Source: Desulfurobacteriaceae bacterium
Lineage (GTDB): Bacteria > Aquificota > Aquificia > Desulfurobacteriales > Desulfurobacteriaceae
Length of the DNA stretch: 48,054 nucleotides
Direction of reading: 5' to 3'
Assembly: GCA_039832905.1 (NCBI GenBank)
Contig: JBDOLX010000069.1
Coordinates: 1 to 48,054, forward strand
The translations under genes were made by a program, and so were the position numbers. The notes under the pieces are model-generated. The model had not been told where the DNA came from. It ran no database searches and worked only from the letters and a program-made list of their open reading frames with translations. Positions 1 to 10,062 of this stretch are shown here, in pieces. How positions within the stretch are numbered: the stretch's first letter is position 1; the number at the start of each line of letters is the position of its first letter.

Positions 1-2
1 GA

Positions 3-650
3 CCTCAGCACTACTTTCAATTTCAAGTTATCCTAAAACCTTCTCCCGAAAATTCCCAAGAGCTTTACTTGGGTAGTCTTGAGGCACTTGGAATAAAACT
101 CTCTGAACATGACATAAGGTTTGTTGAGGACGACTGGGAATCTCCGACTTTAGGTGCTTGGGGACTTGGTTGGGAAGTTTGGCTTGATGGAATGGAAATT
201 ACTCAGTTTACTTACTTCCAACAAGCAGGGGGAATTACTTTAGACCCTGTTTCTGTAGAAATTACTTACGGTTTAGAAAGAATTGCAATGTACATTCAAG
301 GTGTTGATAACGTTTACGATATTGTATGGACAGAAAACGTTAAGTATGGAGACCTTTACAAAGAAAATGAGTACCAGTGGTCTTGCTATAACTTCGAAAA
401 AGCGGATACAAAAATGCTATTTAAGCTTTTTGATATGTTTGAAGCAGAGTCCTTAAGGCTTGTGGAGGAAAATCTTGTCCTTCCAGCTTACGACTACTGC
501 CTGAAGTGTTCTCATATTTTTAACCTTCTTGATGCGAGGGGAGCAATTTCTGCTCTTGAAAGGGCAAGTTTTATCGGAAGAGTTAGGAAACTTGCTGCAA
601 AGTGCGCCAAAAAGTATTTAGAACTTGAAGAGGCCGAAAATGAAAACTAA
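3..650 (+). CDS. glyQ: Glycine--tRNA ligase alpha subunit (5' end outside window)
   Basis: This is the catalytic alpha subunit of the bacterial tetrameric (alpha2beta2) glycyl-tRNA synthetase, which charges tRNA-Gly in the cytoplasm. The open frame runs in from the left edge. The residues before the first internal start codon read [15 protein letters not shown] and continue through [12 protein letters not shown], which is core GlyQ sequence, so any start near position 69 is an artefact. Later family stretches are [31 protein letters not shown] and the C-terminal [19 protein letters not shown]. About 215 residues are visible of the usual 290-300, so roughly 75-85 N-terminal residues lie upstream. 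The 3' end overlaps glyS by 11 bases, which fits translational coupling of two subunits needed in equal amounts. Confidence 0.96.
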   Translation, partial: PQHYFQFQVILKPSPENSQELYLGSLEALGIKLSEHDIRFVEDDWESPTLGAWGLGWEVWLDGMEITQFTYFQQAGGITLDPVSVEITYGLERIAMYIQGVDNVYDIVWTENVKYGDLYKENEYQWSCYNFEKADTKMLFKLFDMFEAESLRLVEENLVLPAYDYCLKCSHIFNLLDARGAISALERASFIGRVRKLAAKCAKKYLELEEAENEN

Positions 651-2709
651 GAACCTGTTAATTGAAATAGGTTGCGAAGAGCTTCCTGCTTCATTTATAA
701 GACCTGCACTTGAATTTTTCAAAAATGAACTTTCAAAAGAACTTAAAAATAACGAACTTGTTCCGAGTGGAATAGAAACGTTCGGAACTCCAAGAAGGCT
801 TATTTGGATAGTTTATGACATTCCAACTACTCAAAATGATAAAGAAGTTCTGATAGTTGGTCCATCGGTAAAAGCAGCGTTTGATGAAGATGGTAATCCA
901 ACAAAAGCTGCAATCGGCTTTGCAAAATCAAAAGGTGTTTCCGTTGAAGATTTGATAAAAGTTGAAAATCCACAAGGAAGAAAAGGTATATATGTTGCTG
1001 TCAAGAAGCTTATTAAGGGAAGAAATACAGTTGAAATTCTTTCTGAAATTGTTCCAAAGCTTATCACTTCCATTCCATTTAAAAAGAGTATGAGATGGGG
1101 AACGAAAAAAGTAAGATTTGGAAGACCTATTAGATGGATTACCTGTGTTTATGGTGAAGATGTTGTTCCTTTTGAAGTTGATGGTATAAAAAGTGGCAAT
1201 GTTTCATATGGACATAGATTTTTATCTCCTGAGGCGTTTAAAGTTAAAAGTGTAAATGAATTTATCACTCAACTTGAAGAGCATTTTGTGATTGCCGATA
1301 TAGAAAAAAGAAAATCAATAATTCTTGATGTTAGTGAAACTTTAGCAAAAAGCGTAGATGGAGAACTGTTAAGGGATGATGATCTTTTAGAGGAAGTTGT
1401 TAACCTTGTTGAGTATCCCCATCCAATCTTAGGAAGTTTTGACAAAGAGTTCTTAGATCTTCCAAAAGAGGTTCCTATTGTTGTAATGAAAGACCACCAA
1501 AAGTATTTCTCCGTTGTGGAAAAAGATGGAAAACTTAAAAATCATTTTATAGGCGTATCAAATATAAAACCTGTAGATGAGAATGTTGTAAGACAAGGTT
1601 ATGAAAAGGTTTTAAGAGCAAGATTAAAAGATGCTCTCTTTTTCTTTAATGAAGACAGAAAAGTAAGACTTGAAGATAGAGTACCTAGTCTTTCTGGTGT
1701 GGTCTTTCATGAAAAGCTTGGAACTATGCTTGATAAAACAAAAAGACTTGAAAAACTTACTCCTTTCATTTCAGAAACCCTAGGATTTGATTGTCAAGAT
1801 AAGTCCAGAAGATCTTCTTTTCTTTCAAAAGCAGATCTTTTAACCGAAATGGTGAATGAATTCCCTGAGCTTCAGGGAACAATGGGTAAATACTATGCCC
1901 TTTTAGAAGGTGAAGAAGAGGAAGTAGCAATAGCTTTAGAAGAACAATATTTTCCAAGGTTTTCAAAAGACAAGCTACCAGAAACAAAAGTTGGAATTTC
2001 TCTATCCTTAGCTGAAAAGATTGATAACTTAATAGGATTCTTTGGAGTAGGATTAAAGCCAACAGGTTCTCAAGACCCGTTTGCTCTAAGGAGAAACGCC
2101 ATCGGACTTATTCAGATAATTTTGGAAAGGAAACTTCACTTGAACTTAAAACCTATCCTTGAAAAGGCGAAGGAAACTTATGAAAATCAAGGAGTAACCT
2201 TAGAAGAGGATGTGGTCTTAGATGTTCTCAGCTTTATCAAGGAAAGATTTAGAGTAATACTGCGTGAGAAAGGTTATAAAGTTGACACTATCGATGCTGT
2301 AATAGATACTTCAGATGACCTTTTAGATGTCTTGAATAGGGCTCGTGCTGTAGATAATCTAAGAGAGAAAGAAGAATTCGAAGAAGTTTTAATTACAATG
2401 AGAAGAGTTGTGAACATTATTCCAAAGGGATTTGAAGCTAAACCGTTTAGCCCTTCTGGAAAGTATGAAGTTGAACTTTTTGAAAAATTTATTTCAATCA
2501 AAGAAAGACTTAAATCTTTTGTATCTTCAGGTAGCTACAAAGAAGCACTTCTTCTTGTTAAGGAACTAAAGCCTTATGTTGACGCTTTCTTTGATAACGT
2601 TATGGTAATGGACAAAGATGAAGAGGTAAGAAATAGAAGGTTAAGTCTTTTAAAAGCTATTGGAGATGAACTAAAGAAACTTTTAGACTTTTCAAAAATA
2701 GCTTCTTAA
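640..2709 (+). CDS. glyS: Glycine--tRNA ligase beta subunit
   Basis: This is the beta subunit of tetrameric glycyl-tRNA synthetase, which partners GlyQ and supplies tRNA recognition through its C-terminal anticodon-binding region. The N-terminus [19 protein letters not shown] is the family signature. Other recognisable blocks are [36 protein letters not shown] and the [15 protein letters not shown] segment. I place the start at the ATG at 640, giving 689 residues, because GAAGAGG stands seven bases upstream. A TTG at 625 in the same frame would precede that ribosome-binding site. The length is normal for GlyS (about 690). ppdK follows after 13 bases, so glyQ-glyS-ppdK probably share a transcript. 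Confidence 0.96.
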   Translation: MKTKNLLIEIGCEELPASFIRPALEFFKNELSKELKNNELVPSGIETFGTPRRLIWIVYDIPTTQNDKEVLIVGPSVKAAFDEDGNPTKAAIGFAKSKGVSVEDLIKVENPQGRKGIYVAVKKLIKGRNTVEILSEIVPKLITSIPFKKSMRWGTKKVRFGRPIRWITCVYGEDVVPFEVDGIKSGNVSYGHRFLSPEAFKVKSVNEFITQLEEHFVIADIEKRKSIILDVSETLAKSVDGELLRDDDLLEEVVNLVEYPHPILGSFDKEFLDLPKEVPIVVMKDHQKYFSVVEKDGKLKNHFIGVSNIKPVDENVVRQGYEKVLRARLKDALFFFNEDRKVRLEDRVPSLSGVVFHEKLGTMLDKTKRLEKLTPFISETLGFDCQDKSRRSSFLSKADLLTEMVNEFPELQGTMGKYYALLEGEEEEVAIALEEQYFPRFSKDKLPETKVGISLSLAEKIDNLIGFFGVGLKPTGSQDPFALRRNAIGLIQIILERKLHLNLKPILEKAKETYENQGVTLEEDVVLDVLSFIKERFRVILREKGYKVDTIDAVIDTSDDLLDVLNRARAVDNLREKEEFEEVLITMRRVVNIIPKGFEAKPFSPSGKYEVELFEKFISIKERLKSFVSSGSYKEALLLVKELKPYVDAFFDNVMVMDKDEEVRNRRLSLLKAIGDELKKLLDFSKIAS

Positions 2710-2722
2710 GGGGGCAGGAACA

Positions 2723-5410
2723 ATGTCCAAGAAGATGGTTTATTACTTTGGTGGTGGTAAAGCTGAAGGTAGAGCTGATATGAAGCTCTTACTTGGTGGT
2801 AAGGGTGCTAACCTTGCCGAGATGACAAACTTAGGTCTTCCAGTTCCTCCTGGAATAACAATCACAACAGAAGTTTGTAGAGAGTATTACGCATTAGGTA
2901 AGCAGTTTCCAGAAGGGATGTGGGAACAAGTTTTAGAAGGTCTTAAAAAGATAGAAAATGAAATGGGTAAAAAGTTTGGAGACAAAGAAAATCCTCTCCT
3001 TGTTTCCGTTAGATCTGGAGCACCCGTTTCAATGCCTGGAATGATGGATACAATCCTAAACCTTGGACTTAACGACGAGACAGTTCAAGGGCTTGCTAAG
3101 TCTACCGGAAATGAAAGGTTTGCTTGGGACTCTTACAGACGTTTCATTCAGATGTTCGGAAACGTTGTTATGGGAATTCCTCACGATGAGTTTGAACACA
3201 TCTTGGAAGCCAAGAAAAAAGAGGTGGGAGCAAAAGCTGACGTAGACCTAACTAGTGAAGATCTAAAAGATATTGTTAATAAATATAAGAAACTTGTGAA
3301 GGAAAAAACAGGTAAGGAATTCCCTCAAGATCCTTACGAACAGCTCAAAATGGCTATTAGATCTGTTTTTGACTCTTGGAACAACCCAAGGGCTATCAAA
3401 TACCGTGAAATTAACAACATTCCAGAAGATTACGGAACAGCCGTAAACATCGTCGCTATGGTCTTTGGAAATATGGGAGAAACTTCTGGAACGGGAGTTG
3501 CCTTTACAAGAAACCCATCTACAGGTGAAAACGAGTTTTACGGTGAATATCTAAAGAACGCTCAAGGTGAAGACGTTGTTGCAGGAATTAGAACTCCACA
3601 ACCTTTAACAAAAGCTCAAAAGACTTCCTCTGAACAGGTATCCCTTGAAGAAGAATTCCCAGAGGTTTACAAGGAACTTCAAAAGATTAGAGAGATTCTT
3701 GAGGAACACTATAAGGATATGCAGGACATAGAGTTTACCATAGAGAACGGTAGACTCTGGATGCTCCAAACAAGAACAGGAAAGAGAACTGCAAGAGCTG
3801 CTGTAAAGATTGCTGTTGATATGGTTAAAGAGGGTCTCATTACCAAGGAAGAAGCAATCTTAAGGGTTGATCCTTCTTTAATTAACCAGCTTCTCCATCC
3901 AATGATTGATGAAGAGGATAGAAAGAAAGCCCTTTCCGAAGGAAGACTCATTACAAAAGGACTTCCTGCGGCACCAGGTGCTGTTTGTGGTAAAGTTGTT
4001 TTCTCTGCCGATGAGGCGGTAGAGCTTGCAGAGAAGGGAGAAAAAGTAATCCTTGTAAGACACGAAACCTCTCCGGAAGACATTCACGGAATGCACGCGG
4101 CAGAAGGTATTCTTACCTCCCGTGGTGGTATGACTTCCCACGCTGCAGTTGTTGCAAGAGGAATGGGTAAAACTTGTATCGTTGGTGCAGAAGAAATAGA
4201 AGTTGATTACGATAACCAGGAGTTTAGAGTAAAGGATGTTGTAGTTAAGAAAGGGGACATCATCACAATTGATGGTTCTACAGGTGAAGTATTTAAAGGA
4301 GAAATAAAGACAATACCTGCCCAAATTTCCGGTGAGTTTGAAGAACTTATGAAGTGGGCAGATGAGATAAGAGATCTTCAAGTAAGAGTTAATGCCGATA
4401 CACCAGAAGATGCAAAACAGGGAAGGGATTTTGGTGCTGAAGGTATAGGTCTTTGTAGGACAGAACACATGTTCTTTAAAGAAGAGAGAATTCCTGTTGT
4501 TCGTGAGATGATTCTTGCAAAAACAAAAGAGGAAAGGAAGAGAGCTCTTGAAAAGCTCTTACCAATGCAAAAAGAAGACTTCATTGCAATCTTTGAAGTA
4601 ATGAACGGTCTTCCTGTCAACATAAGACTTCTAGACCCACCACTTCATGAGTTCTTGCCAAGGACGGAAGAGGAGTTTGAAAGAACTGCCAAAGAAATGG
4701 GACTTCCTGTTGAAGAGATCAAAAAGCGTGCGGAAGAGCTTCATGAAGTTAACCCAATGCTGGGCTTGCGTGGTTCAAGACTTGGAATTGCATACCCAGA
4801 AATTTACGAAATGCAAGCAAGAGCTATTTTAGAGGCTGCTTGCCACTGTAAGAAGAAAGGAATTGAGGTTCTTCCAGAAATTATGCTTCCGTTAATTGCA
4901 GACGATAGAGAACTTGCAGAACTTAAAAAACTTATCGATAGAGTAGCTAAGGAAGTCTTTGAGAAAGAAGGTATAGAAGTTCTATATCAGGTTGGAACTA
5001 TGATAGAAGTTCCAAGGGCAGCACTTATTGCTGACCAACTTGCAGAGTATGCTGAATACTTCTCCTTTGGAACAAACGACTTAACTCAGATGACATTCGG
5101 ACTTTCGAGGGACGACTCCGGAAAGTTCATTGGAAAGTATGTAGAACTTGGAATACTTAAAGGTGATCCATTTATGCATATAGATGAAAATGGAGTTGGA
5201 CAGCTTATCAAACTTGCGATAGAAAGGGGAAGCAAAGTAAGACCAAACATCAAAACAGGAATTTGTGGTGAACACGGTGGAGATCCAAGGTCTATCAACT
5301 TCTTCCAAAAGATTGGAGTTAAGTACATAAGCCCATCTCCGTTTAGAGTCCCAATAGCAAGGCTTGCAGCTGCTCAAGCCAAAATTAGACAAAAGAGGGG
5401 AGAGATATAA
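2723..5410 (+). CDS. ppdK: Pyruvate, phosphate dikinase
   Basis: The enzyme interconverts pyruvate, ATP and phosphate with phosphoenolpyruvate, AMP and pyrophosphate. In autotrophic Aquificota it would feed gluconeogenesis from reductive-TCA products; that role is inference. The 895-residue length matches bacterial PPDK (about 875-900). The ATP-grasp N-terminal domain includes GGKGANLAEM near the start and SVRSGAPVSMPGMMDT. The phosphohistidine loop GGMTSHAAVVARGMG places the catalytic His near residue 473. The C-terminal PEP/pyruvate barrel has RLLDPPLHEFLP, GTNDLTQMTFGLSRDD and CGEHGGDP, with the catalytic Cys near residue 848. All key residues appear present. A GGGGG element precedes the ATG. 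The gene ends just before a strong terminator, so it closes the glyQS-ppdK unit. Confidence 0.97.
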   Translation: MSKKMVYYFGGGKAEGRADMKLLLGGKGANLAEMTNLGLPVPPGITITTEVCREYYALGKQFPEGMWEQVLEGLKKIENEMGKKFGDKENPLLVSVRSGAPVSMPGMMDTILNLGLNDETVQGLAKSTGNERFAWDSYRRFIQMFGNVVMGIPHDEFEHILEAKKKEVGAKADVDLTSEDLKDIVNKYKKLVKEKTGKEFPQDPYEQLKMAIRSVFDSWNNPRAIKYREINNIPEDYGTAVNIVAMVFGNMGETSGTGVAFTRNPSTGENEFYGEYLKNAQGEDVVAGIRTPQPLTKAQKTSSEQVSLEEEFPEVYKELQKIREILEEHYKDMQDIEFTIENGRLWMLQTRTGKRTARAAVKIAVDMVKEGLITKEEAILRVDPSLINQLLHPMIDEEDRKKALSEGRLITKGLPAAPGAVCGKVVFSADEAVELAEKGEKVILVRHETSPEDIHGMHAAEGILTSRGGMTSHAAVVARGMGKTCIVGAEEIEVDYDNQEFRVKDVVVKKGDIITIDGSTGEVFKGEIKTIPAQISGEFEELMKWADEIRDLQVRVNADTPEDAKQGRDFGAEGIGLCRTEHMFFKEERIPVVREMILAKTKEERKRALEKLLPMQKEDFIAIFEVMNGLPVNIRLLDPPLHEFLPRTEEEFERTAKEMGLPVEEIKKRAEELHEVNPMLGLRGSRLGIAYPEIYEMQARAILEAACHCKKKGIEVLPEIMLPLIADDRELAELKKLIDRVAKEVFEKEGIEVLYQVGTMIEVPRAALIADQLAEYAEYFSFGTNDLTQMTFGLSRDDSGKFIGKYVELGILKGDPFMHIDENGVGQLIKLAIERGSKVRPNIKTGICGEHGGDPRSINFFQKIGVKYISPSPFRVPIARLAAAQAKIRQKRGEI

Positions 5411-5416
5411 GAAGCC

Positions 5417-5442
5417 AAAGGGGGCTCCTGCCCCCTTTTTTT
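5417..5442 (+). terminator. Rho-independent terminator after ppdK
   Basis: A perfect 9-bp stem (AAAGGGGGC with GCCCCCTTT, loop TCCT) runs straight into a run of seven T. It lies seven bases after the ppdK stop codon, is GC-rich in an AT-rich setting, and separates ppdK from the next gene pair. Confidence 0.9.
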
Positions 5443-5467
5443 ACTTGAAAGATTTTAGGGGGTAAGG

Positions 5468-6349
5468 ATGAGATTTCTTTTAACTATTTTTACAATTTCT
5501 TTTCTATTTTCCTGTTCAACAACTCCAGGAAACGTTGCTTTTAAAGAGGAAGAGAGCTTAATAAAGTCAATTCTTAAGCCCTTAGCTGTGAAAGGGGTGG
5601 AAATAAAAGAAGTAAAAGCTACTGATGGGTCTCCATTTAAAGACTTTACACAGTTTGAAGTGGTTCTTGTCGATAAAAGGAGAAATCAGTTAGTTAAAAA
5701 ATATATCTGGGTTTCTAAGGATGGAAATTACTTAATTCTTGATGCTTTTAAGATTAGAAAAGAAGCTGACAGAGTTTCCCTTGTTCCTGTGAAACCGAAG
5801 GATAGCGAGGTTCCTTTAAAGCAAGATCTATCGTGGGTCGAAAAGATAGATGAAAAACTGACCAAGATGAATATTCCCCATGTGATAGGTAATGGAGAAA
5901 ATATCGTTTATATCGTTTGGGATGTTTACTGTCCTTTCTGCTATAAACACTTTGGAGAAATTGTAAAAAAGGCAAAAGAACTTAACCTTCAAGTTCATTT
6001 AATTCCTCTTGCTGTTCACGGAAAGAGTTCTTTAGAAGGTTTCGTTTACTTTACAAAGCTTGCAAGAGAGAAAGGTATGGAAAAAACTTTCCAGTATCTA
6101 CTTAAGAAAGGAGAAGGTGATTTCTTAAAGTATGCTAAAACATTCGAAGAGGAAACCAAGAAAAACCTAAATTCTGTACCTGCGGAAGAAAGAGAAAGTT
6201 TAATGGAGTTCTATAAAGATTTAAGAAACTCTTTAATTTCTCACAATATTACAGCTACTCCTACTGTTATTTTCATTCCAAAGGGTGAAACTCAAGGATA
6301 CGTTTATGTTGGATTTAAGCCTTTAGAAGAGGTTATAAAGAAAAAATAA
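5468..6349 (+). CDS. Thioredoxin-fold (DsbC/DsbG-like) lipoprotein
   Basis: This is probably a periplasmic thiol-disulfide oxidoreductase or isomerase anchored by lipid. The N-terminus is a short signal with a lipobox-like LFSC (Cys16). A DsbC-like N-terminal region of about 130 residues follows. The thioredoxin domain then starts near residue 145, with VYCPFCYKHF giving the active-site pair C155-P-F-C158. The cis-proline loop appears near the end as ATPTVIFIP. The length (293) exceeds classical DsbC (about 235), mostly in the N-terminal half. The start has GGGGG six bases upstream. The TAA overlaps the ATG of the following ABC ATPase by one base (TAATG), so the two genes are translationally coupled. 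Whether it acts on a metal transporter or on general substrates cannot be read from the sequence. Confidence 0.85.
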   Translation: MRFLLTIFTISFLFSCSTTPGNVAFKEEESLIKSILKPLAVKGVEIKEVKATDGSPFKDFTQFEVVLVDKRRNQLVKKYIWVSKDGNYLILDAFKIRKEADRVSLVPVKPKDSEVPLKQDLSWVEKIDEKLTKMNIPHVIGNGENIVYIVWDVYCPFCYKHFGEIVKKAKELNLQVHLIPLAVHGKSSLEGFVYFTKLAREKGMEKTFQYLLKKGEGDFLKYAKTFEEETKKNLNSVPAEERESLMEFYKDLRNSLISHNITATPTVIFIPKGETQGYVYVGFKPLEEVIKKK

Positions 6350-7125
6350 TGGAAGAAGGTATAAGAGTAGAAAATCTTACTATAGGTTACAAGAAGCCCC
6401 TCCTTTCGGGGCTTTCTTTTCACATGGTGGAAAGTGAATTTTGGGTAGTTGTCGGTCCTAACGGTGTTGGGAAAAGTACACTTTTAAAAACAATCCTTGG
6501 GATAATTCCGCCACTGTCAGGAAAAATCTTTATTCACGGTGTAGATTGTACAGAGGGTTGTAAAGAAAAGAAGTTTTTAGGTTATGTTCCACAGATGGAA
6601 GACTACTCCCATCACTTTCCAGCTACAGCTCTTGACGTTGTTCTGTCAGGTTTTTTCCCTCGTCTTTCAAGGTTTCAGAGAATAACAGACAAAGAAAGAG
6701 AAAAAGCCCTTTATTGGATGAAACTTCTTGAAATAGAAAGTATTGCTGATAGGCAATTTAACCTTCTATCTGGTGGTCAGCAGAGAAAAGTTTTAATTGC
6801 AAGAGCCCTTGTTAGCGATCCCCATTACATCTTTCTAGACGAACCTACAACAGGAGTTGATCTGAAAAGCACGAAAAGGATTTTAAGGATAATAGATGAT
6901 CTACATAAGAAAAAAAACTTTGGAATTTTGATGGTTACCCACGATTTAAACTTTGTCTGGAATTACATTGACAAAGTAATTTTAATTGGACATAACAAAT
7001 ACTTTATTGGTAAGAAGGAAGAAATTCTAAATGGAAAACTTTTATCAGAAATATATGAAGTTGATGTAAAGTTAGCAGAAACTCCTTATGGTCCTGTCTT
7101 TTTAGTTGGAGACAAGCACTTGTAA
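6349..7125 (+). CDS. ABC transporter ATP-binding protein (zinc/manganese-type, ZnuC-like)
   Basis: This is a cytoplasmic ATPase subunit of an ABC transporter. Visible motifs are Walker A GPNGVGKST (residues 36-44), a Q-loop near PQMEDY, signature LSGGQQRK (from residue 140), Walker B YIFLDEPT (near 160-167) and the H-loop in VTHDLNF. The 258-residue length and the ATALDVVLSGF segment after the Q-loop resemble metal-chelate and zinc/manganese ATPases. No permease or binding protein lies beside it: downstream, only eight bases away, is the convergent end of a restriction gene. The partner is therefore encoded elsewhere, or was separated when the restriction cassette arrived. The substrate is uncertain. 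Confidence 0.85.
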   Translation: MEEGIRVENLTIGYKKPLLSGLSFHMVESEFWVVVGPNGVGKSTLLKTILGIIPPLSGKIFIHGVDCTEGCKEKKFLGYVPQMEDYSHHFPATALDVVLSGFFPRLSRFQRITDKEREKALYWMKLLEIESIADRQFNLLSGGQQRKVLIARALVSDPHYIFLDEPTTGVDLKSTKRILRIIDDLHKKKNFGILMVTHDLNFVWNYIDKVILIGHNKYFIGKKEEILNGKLLSEIYEVDVKLAETPYGPVFLVGDKHL

Positions 7126-7133
7126 TTAAGTAA

Positions 7134-9452
7134 TCAGCTGGCTTTCCTACAAAAGTTAGATATGTATTCTCTTAGAACAATTAACACTATTTCATGGAGT
7201 TTTTTTATACCTTCAAAAGATGTTATTTCTAAAACCAATTTGTTAGCTTTTTTTCTAATGTTTATTCCAGAAGTGTTATTCATAAAAACTTTATATTTTT
7301 TCGACAGAACGATTTTCTTTAAAACATCTTTGTAAATGATTAGATTAAACATACTCTTTACAGTTTTGTAGGTTAGAATTTCAGAATAAATGGCGTTCCA
7401 ATCAAGGATATTAATATATTCATCTGGTATCTCTATCGGTTTTTCAGTTGAAGATACTGATTCTACTTTTAAGCCGTGTGCTATTGAAATTCTAGACCTT
7501 AAGTCCAGTTTGACGTTATTTAATATGGTTTCATCTAGTTCTAACTTAATAGGATGCCTTACAAAATTAAATTTTTTTTCTGCTTTTACTTGGTATAGTT
7601 CTTTCTTCCAGTTTTCTTTTTTTAGGACTTTTTCATAATCTATCTCTTCTTTCTCTATTGTTTTCAAGAATGCATTTATATAATCGGCATTCAGCCCAAA
7701 GATGAATAAAGTTTGAAGTACCTTTAATTTATAATCCGGGTTTTCTTCTCTTTTTAGAGAATAGTTTTTTCCTTTTAATCTAACTCCTCTTCCAAATAGT
7801 TGAATGATCTGAGGTCCCTCTCCTTTACCCATATTGATTAATCCCATGTTTGAGACACGCCAAGAATTCCAGCCTTCAACAAACTTCTTTGAACCAATGA
7901 GAATATTTATGGGAGAGTGGTTATTATTTATTTCTGAAAACAAAGATTGACTGAAGTGATCATCTTTTATTTCAATTTCAGCTTCTTTAATTAATTTCTT
8001 TAGTGAGTTTGTGTCTCCTACGTTTATTACTCCAAAATATTTTTCTGCTGTGGAAGTTTTAAGACCTATTTCGCCGTCGCTATTTTTTATGTCATATAAC
8101 TCAAGTTTTCCTTCTCCATCGAAAATTTTTTGATAGATACTTTCTACGATTTCATCTATAGGAAATTGTCTTAAGTATTTGAATTTGTCTTTAAAAATAT
8201 CATTTCCCCCATTATCTATAAGTCCAGATTTCCCTTCTATTATTTTTTTAATGTTATCCTTTAAGTGATCTTTATCAGTGGTTATTTTATTTAAGAACGC
8301 AACTATTCTGATTACATCAGAATTTAGTCCTTTTCCAGTAACTTTACTCCCAACAAAGACCCATAAAGGTTTTTCTACGTTGTATTCTTTTAGTTCGTTT
8401 TCATATTTACTAAAAATTAATAATTGTTCGTAGAAGGATAATAATCCTGCCGTGAGTAATAAGTCCTCTTGTACTTCTGAATAAGCGTCTTCTTTCATGT
8501 TGTAAACGTAGAAATCCTTACCATAACCGTCAGCATAGAAATATTTGTAGGAGTAATCAAAGATTATGGCTTTGCTGTATTCCTCAAGTAAGTTCCTATT
8601 TTTTCCTATAACCTGTCCGAAAGTTGCTGAATATTCAAATAGAAAACCTTCTTCACCTATTTTATCTCTTAACTTTTTCCATTTTTGTTCTTCAGACTTT
8701 TGTCCTTTATGTCCTTCGTCTATGAAAACAAGGTTTTTTCCGTCAAAGTAGGAAATATCTACACTAATACCTTTTCCCTTTTTTTCTTCCGTTAATTTAT
8801 AAATGTCAATAATTAAGACTTCTCCTTCTTTTGTTTTTAGATTATCTAGATTTCCATTGTAAAGTTTACAAGGTATTCCGCTTAATTTAAATTCTCTGTA
8901 ATGTTGTTTTGATAGTCCTTCATTGGGAGTAATTAGAATAATATTATCCCAGTTATTTCTTGAATATTTTAAACTTTGCCAGTAGTTTATATGCATTATG
9001 AGAGTTTTTCCGCTTCCAGTTGCCATCCAAAAGGCAAGTTTTTTAAGGTCTTCTTCAGTGAAGAGACTTATTTTTGACCTGCTTTCTTTATTAAATTTTT
9101 CCAGAAATTCATTAAGTTCATTCAAGAATTTTTCTTTCTCGTTGTAGTATTTATCTAAAAAGATTTCTGTGAACAGAACTGCCAAGTATTGGAAGTATTT
9201 AAGATTGAATTCTGGTTGTTTTCTGTTTTGCCTTAGCCTTTTAACATACTCTTCTATTGCTTCATCGTACTTTAAAAGTTCTGATTCCCATTCTGGCTTT
9301 AGGTTAACTAGAATATCAACAAAACAACTTCTACCTTGCGAGTTATAGTCTTCTTTAACGTCTTTCAATTTTTCTCTCAAATGGTTGAATTCGTTAAAGC
9401 CAAAAAGATTGAGAAAGTATTTATTCAAAACCAAGTATTTCTCAATTTTCAT
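7134..9452 (-). CDS. Type III-like restriction system helicase subunit (Res-like)
   Basis: This is a superfamily 2 DNA translocase/helicase of the DEAD/DEAH type, likely the ATP-driven motor of the restriction system whose methylase is encoded upstream. Motif I is MATGSGKT (residues 143-150), motif II is DEGH (245-248), motif III is probably EYSATFG, and motif VI is QLFGRGVRLKG near residue 550. The FVEGWNSWRVSNMGLINMG block just before motif VI is typical of type III Res proteins. At 772 residues it is shorter than classical Res (about 950-1000). I see no PD-(D/E)XK nuclease motif in its C-terminal third, where Res normally carries one. The small gene upstream may supply that activity. The start is an ATG preceded by AGGTAG. 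Confidence 0.85.
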   Translation of the reverse strand: MKIEKYLVLNKYFLNLFGFNEFNHLREKLKDVKEDYNSQGRSCFVDILVNLKPEWESELLKYDEAIEEYVKRLRQNRKQPEFNLKYFQYLAVLFTEIFLDKYYNEKEKFLNELNEFLEKFNKESRSKISLFTEEDLKKLAFWMATGSGKTLIMHINYWQSLKYSRNNWDNIILITPNEGLSKQHYREFKLSGIPCKLYNGNLDNLKTKEGEVLIIDIYKLTEEKKGKGISVDISYFDGKNLVFIDEGHKGQKSEEQKWKKLRDKIGEEGFLFEYSATFGQVIGKNRNLLEEYSKAIIFDYSYKYFYADGYGKDFYVYNMKEDAYSEVQEDLLLTAGLLSFYEQLLIFSKYENELKEYNVEKPLWVFVGSKVTGKGLNSDVIRIVAFLNKITTDKDHLKDNIKKIIEGKSGLIDNGGNDIFKDKFKYLRQFPIDEIVESIYQKIFDGEGKLELYDIKNSDGEIGLKTSTAEKYFGVINVGDTNSLKKLIKEAEIEIKDDHFSQSLFSEINNNHSPINILIGSKKFVEGWNSWRVSNMGLINMGKGEGPQIIQLFGRGVRLKGKNYSLKREENPDYKLKVLQTLFIFGLNADYINAFLKTIEKEEIDYEKVLKKENWKKELYQVKAEKKFNFVRHPIKLELDETILNNVKLDLRSRISIAHGLKVESVSSTEKPIEIPDEYINILDWNAIYSEILTYKTVKSMFNLIIYKDVLKKIVLSKKYKVFMNNTSGINIRKKANKLVLEITSFEGIKKLHEIVLIVLREYISNFCRKAS

Positions 9453-9503
9453 TTTATCTACCTATGTTGAATGGTTTAAACTTGCTTAAATTACTCTTAA
9501 AAA

Positions 9504-10061
9504 TTAGGACAAATGGGTCTGCACTTCCAAGTTTTCTAATTGTCCTTTCCTTTTGTTAATATGTTTTTTGTTTCTTCTTATTGGTCTTTTCTTCAAAATA
9601 TCTTTTGAAAATTTTTCAAGAATTTTATTTGTTCTTTCATCGAATTTGTCGGTGATAAATACTTTATCTACCAAATGAATAATATCCTTAGCGTGTAAAT
9701 AGGAAAGACTGATTTTACCCTGTTCATTTTCGTATCCATACACATATATTACGTTTAACCCTAGAGACTTTTCAAGTCGATAATTTACCATTAAAGGAAC
9801 CAATTCCAACGCTAAATTTTCGTATTGAGGCGATTTTGACTTTACTTCTATAAACACAGATTTATTATCTTTTACTGCAAGAATATCTGGTAAAGTTCTA
9901 AGAAATAAACATTCAAAAGAGTCACAGCTTTTTAACATTTCTGTCATTTCTTGATTGATGGAATCGTGGTATGTGAATTTGACAACCTTATAACCGTTGT
10001 CCTTCAGTTTGGAGATAACAATTTTCTCTATTTTGTCATGATAGACACTTATACTGTTCAC
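9504..10061 (-). CDS. Small PD-(D/E)XK nuclease-like protein in the restriction cassette
   Basis: I know no name for this protein, but it shows a restriction-endonuclease-like core: LPDILAV, then ten residues, then FIEVKSKSP. This places Asp59, Glu72 and Lys74 (numbered from the GTG) in the PD-x(12)-ExK pattern. The N-terminal helix and the later Tyr-rich strands (NVIYVYGYEN) are compatible with that fold. I choose the GTG at 10061, giving 185 residues: it begins one base after the mod stop codon and has GAAAGG about ten bases upstream. A TTG at 10079 would add six residues and overlap mod. The helicase gene follows after 51 bases. Its position between methylase and helicase suggests it is the cleavage subunit, or a nuclease accessory. 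Confidence 0.72.
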   Translation of the reverse strand: MNSISVYHDKIEKIVISKLKDNGYKVVKFTYHDSINQEMTEMLKSCDSFECLFLRTLPDILAVKDNKSVFIEVKSKSPQYENLALELVPLMVNYRLEKSLGLNVIYVYGYENEQGKISLSYLHAKDIIHLVDKVFITDKFDERTNKILEKFSKDILKKRPIRRNKKHINKRKGQLENLEVQTHLS

Positions 10062-10062
10062 T

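Noticed and set aside
625-639. Upstream TTG start for glyS
   Set aside because: The ribosome-binding site GAAGAGG lies downstream of this TTG and seven bases before the ATG at 640, where the family N-terminus begins.
3878-4468. Long antisense open frame inside ppdK (196 residues)
   Set aside because: It lies wholly opposite well-conserved PPDK sequence, has Cys/Ser/Asn-rich composition unlike real proteins of this genome, and has no ribosome-binding site.
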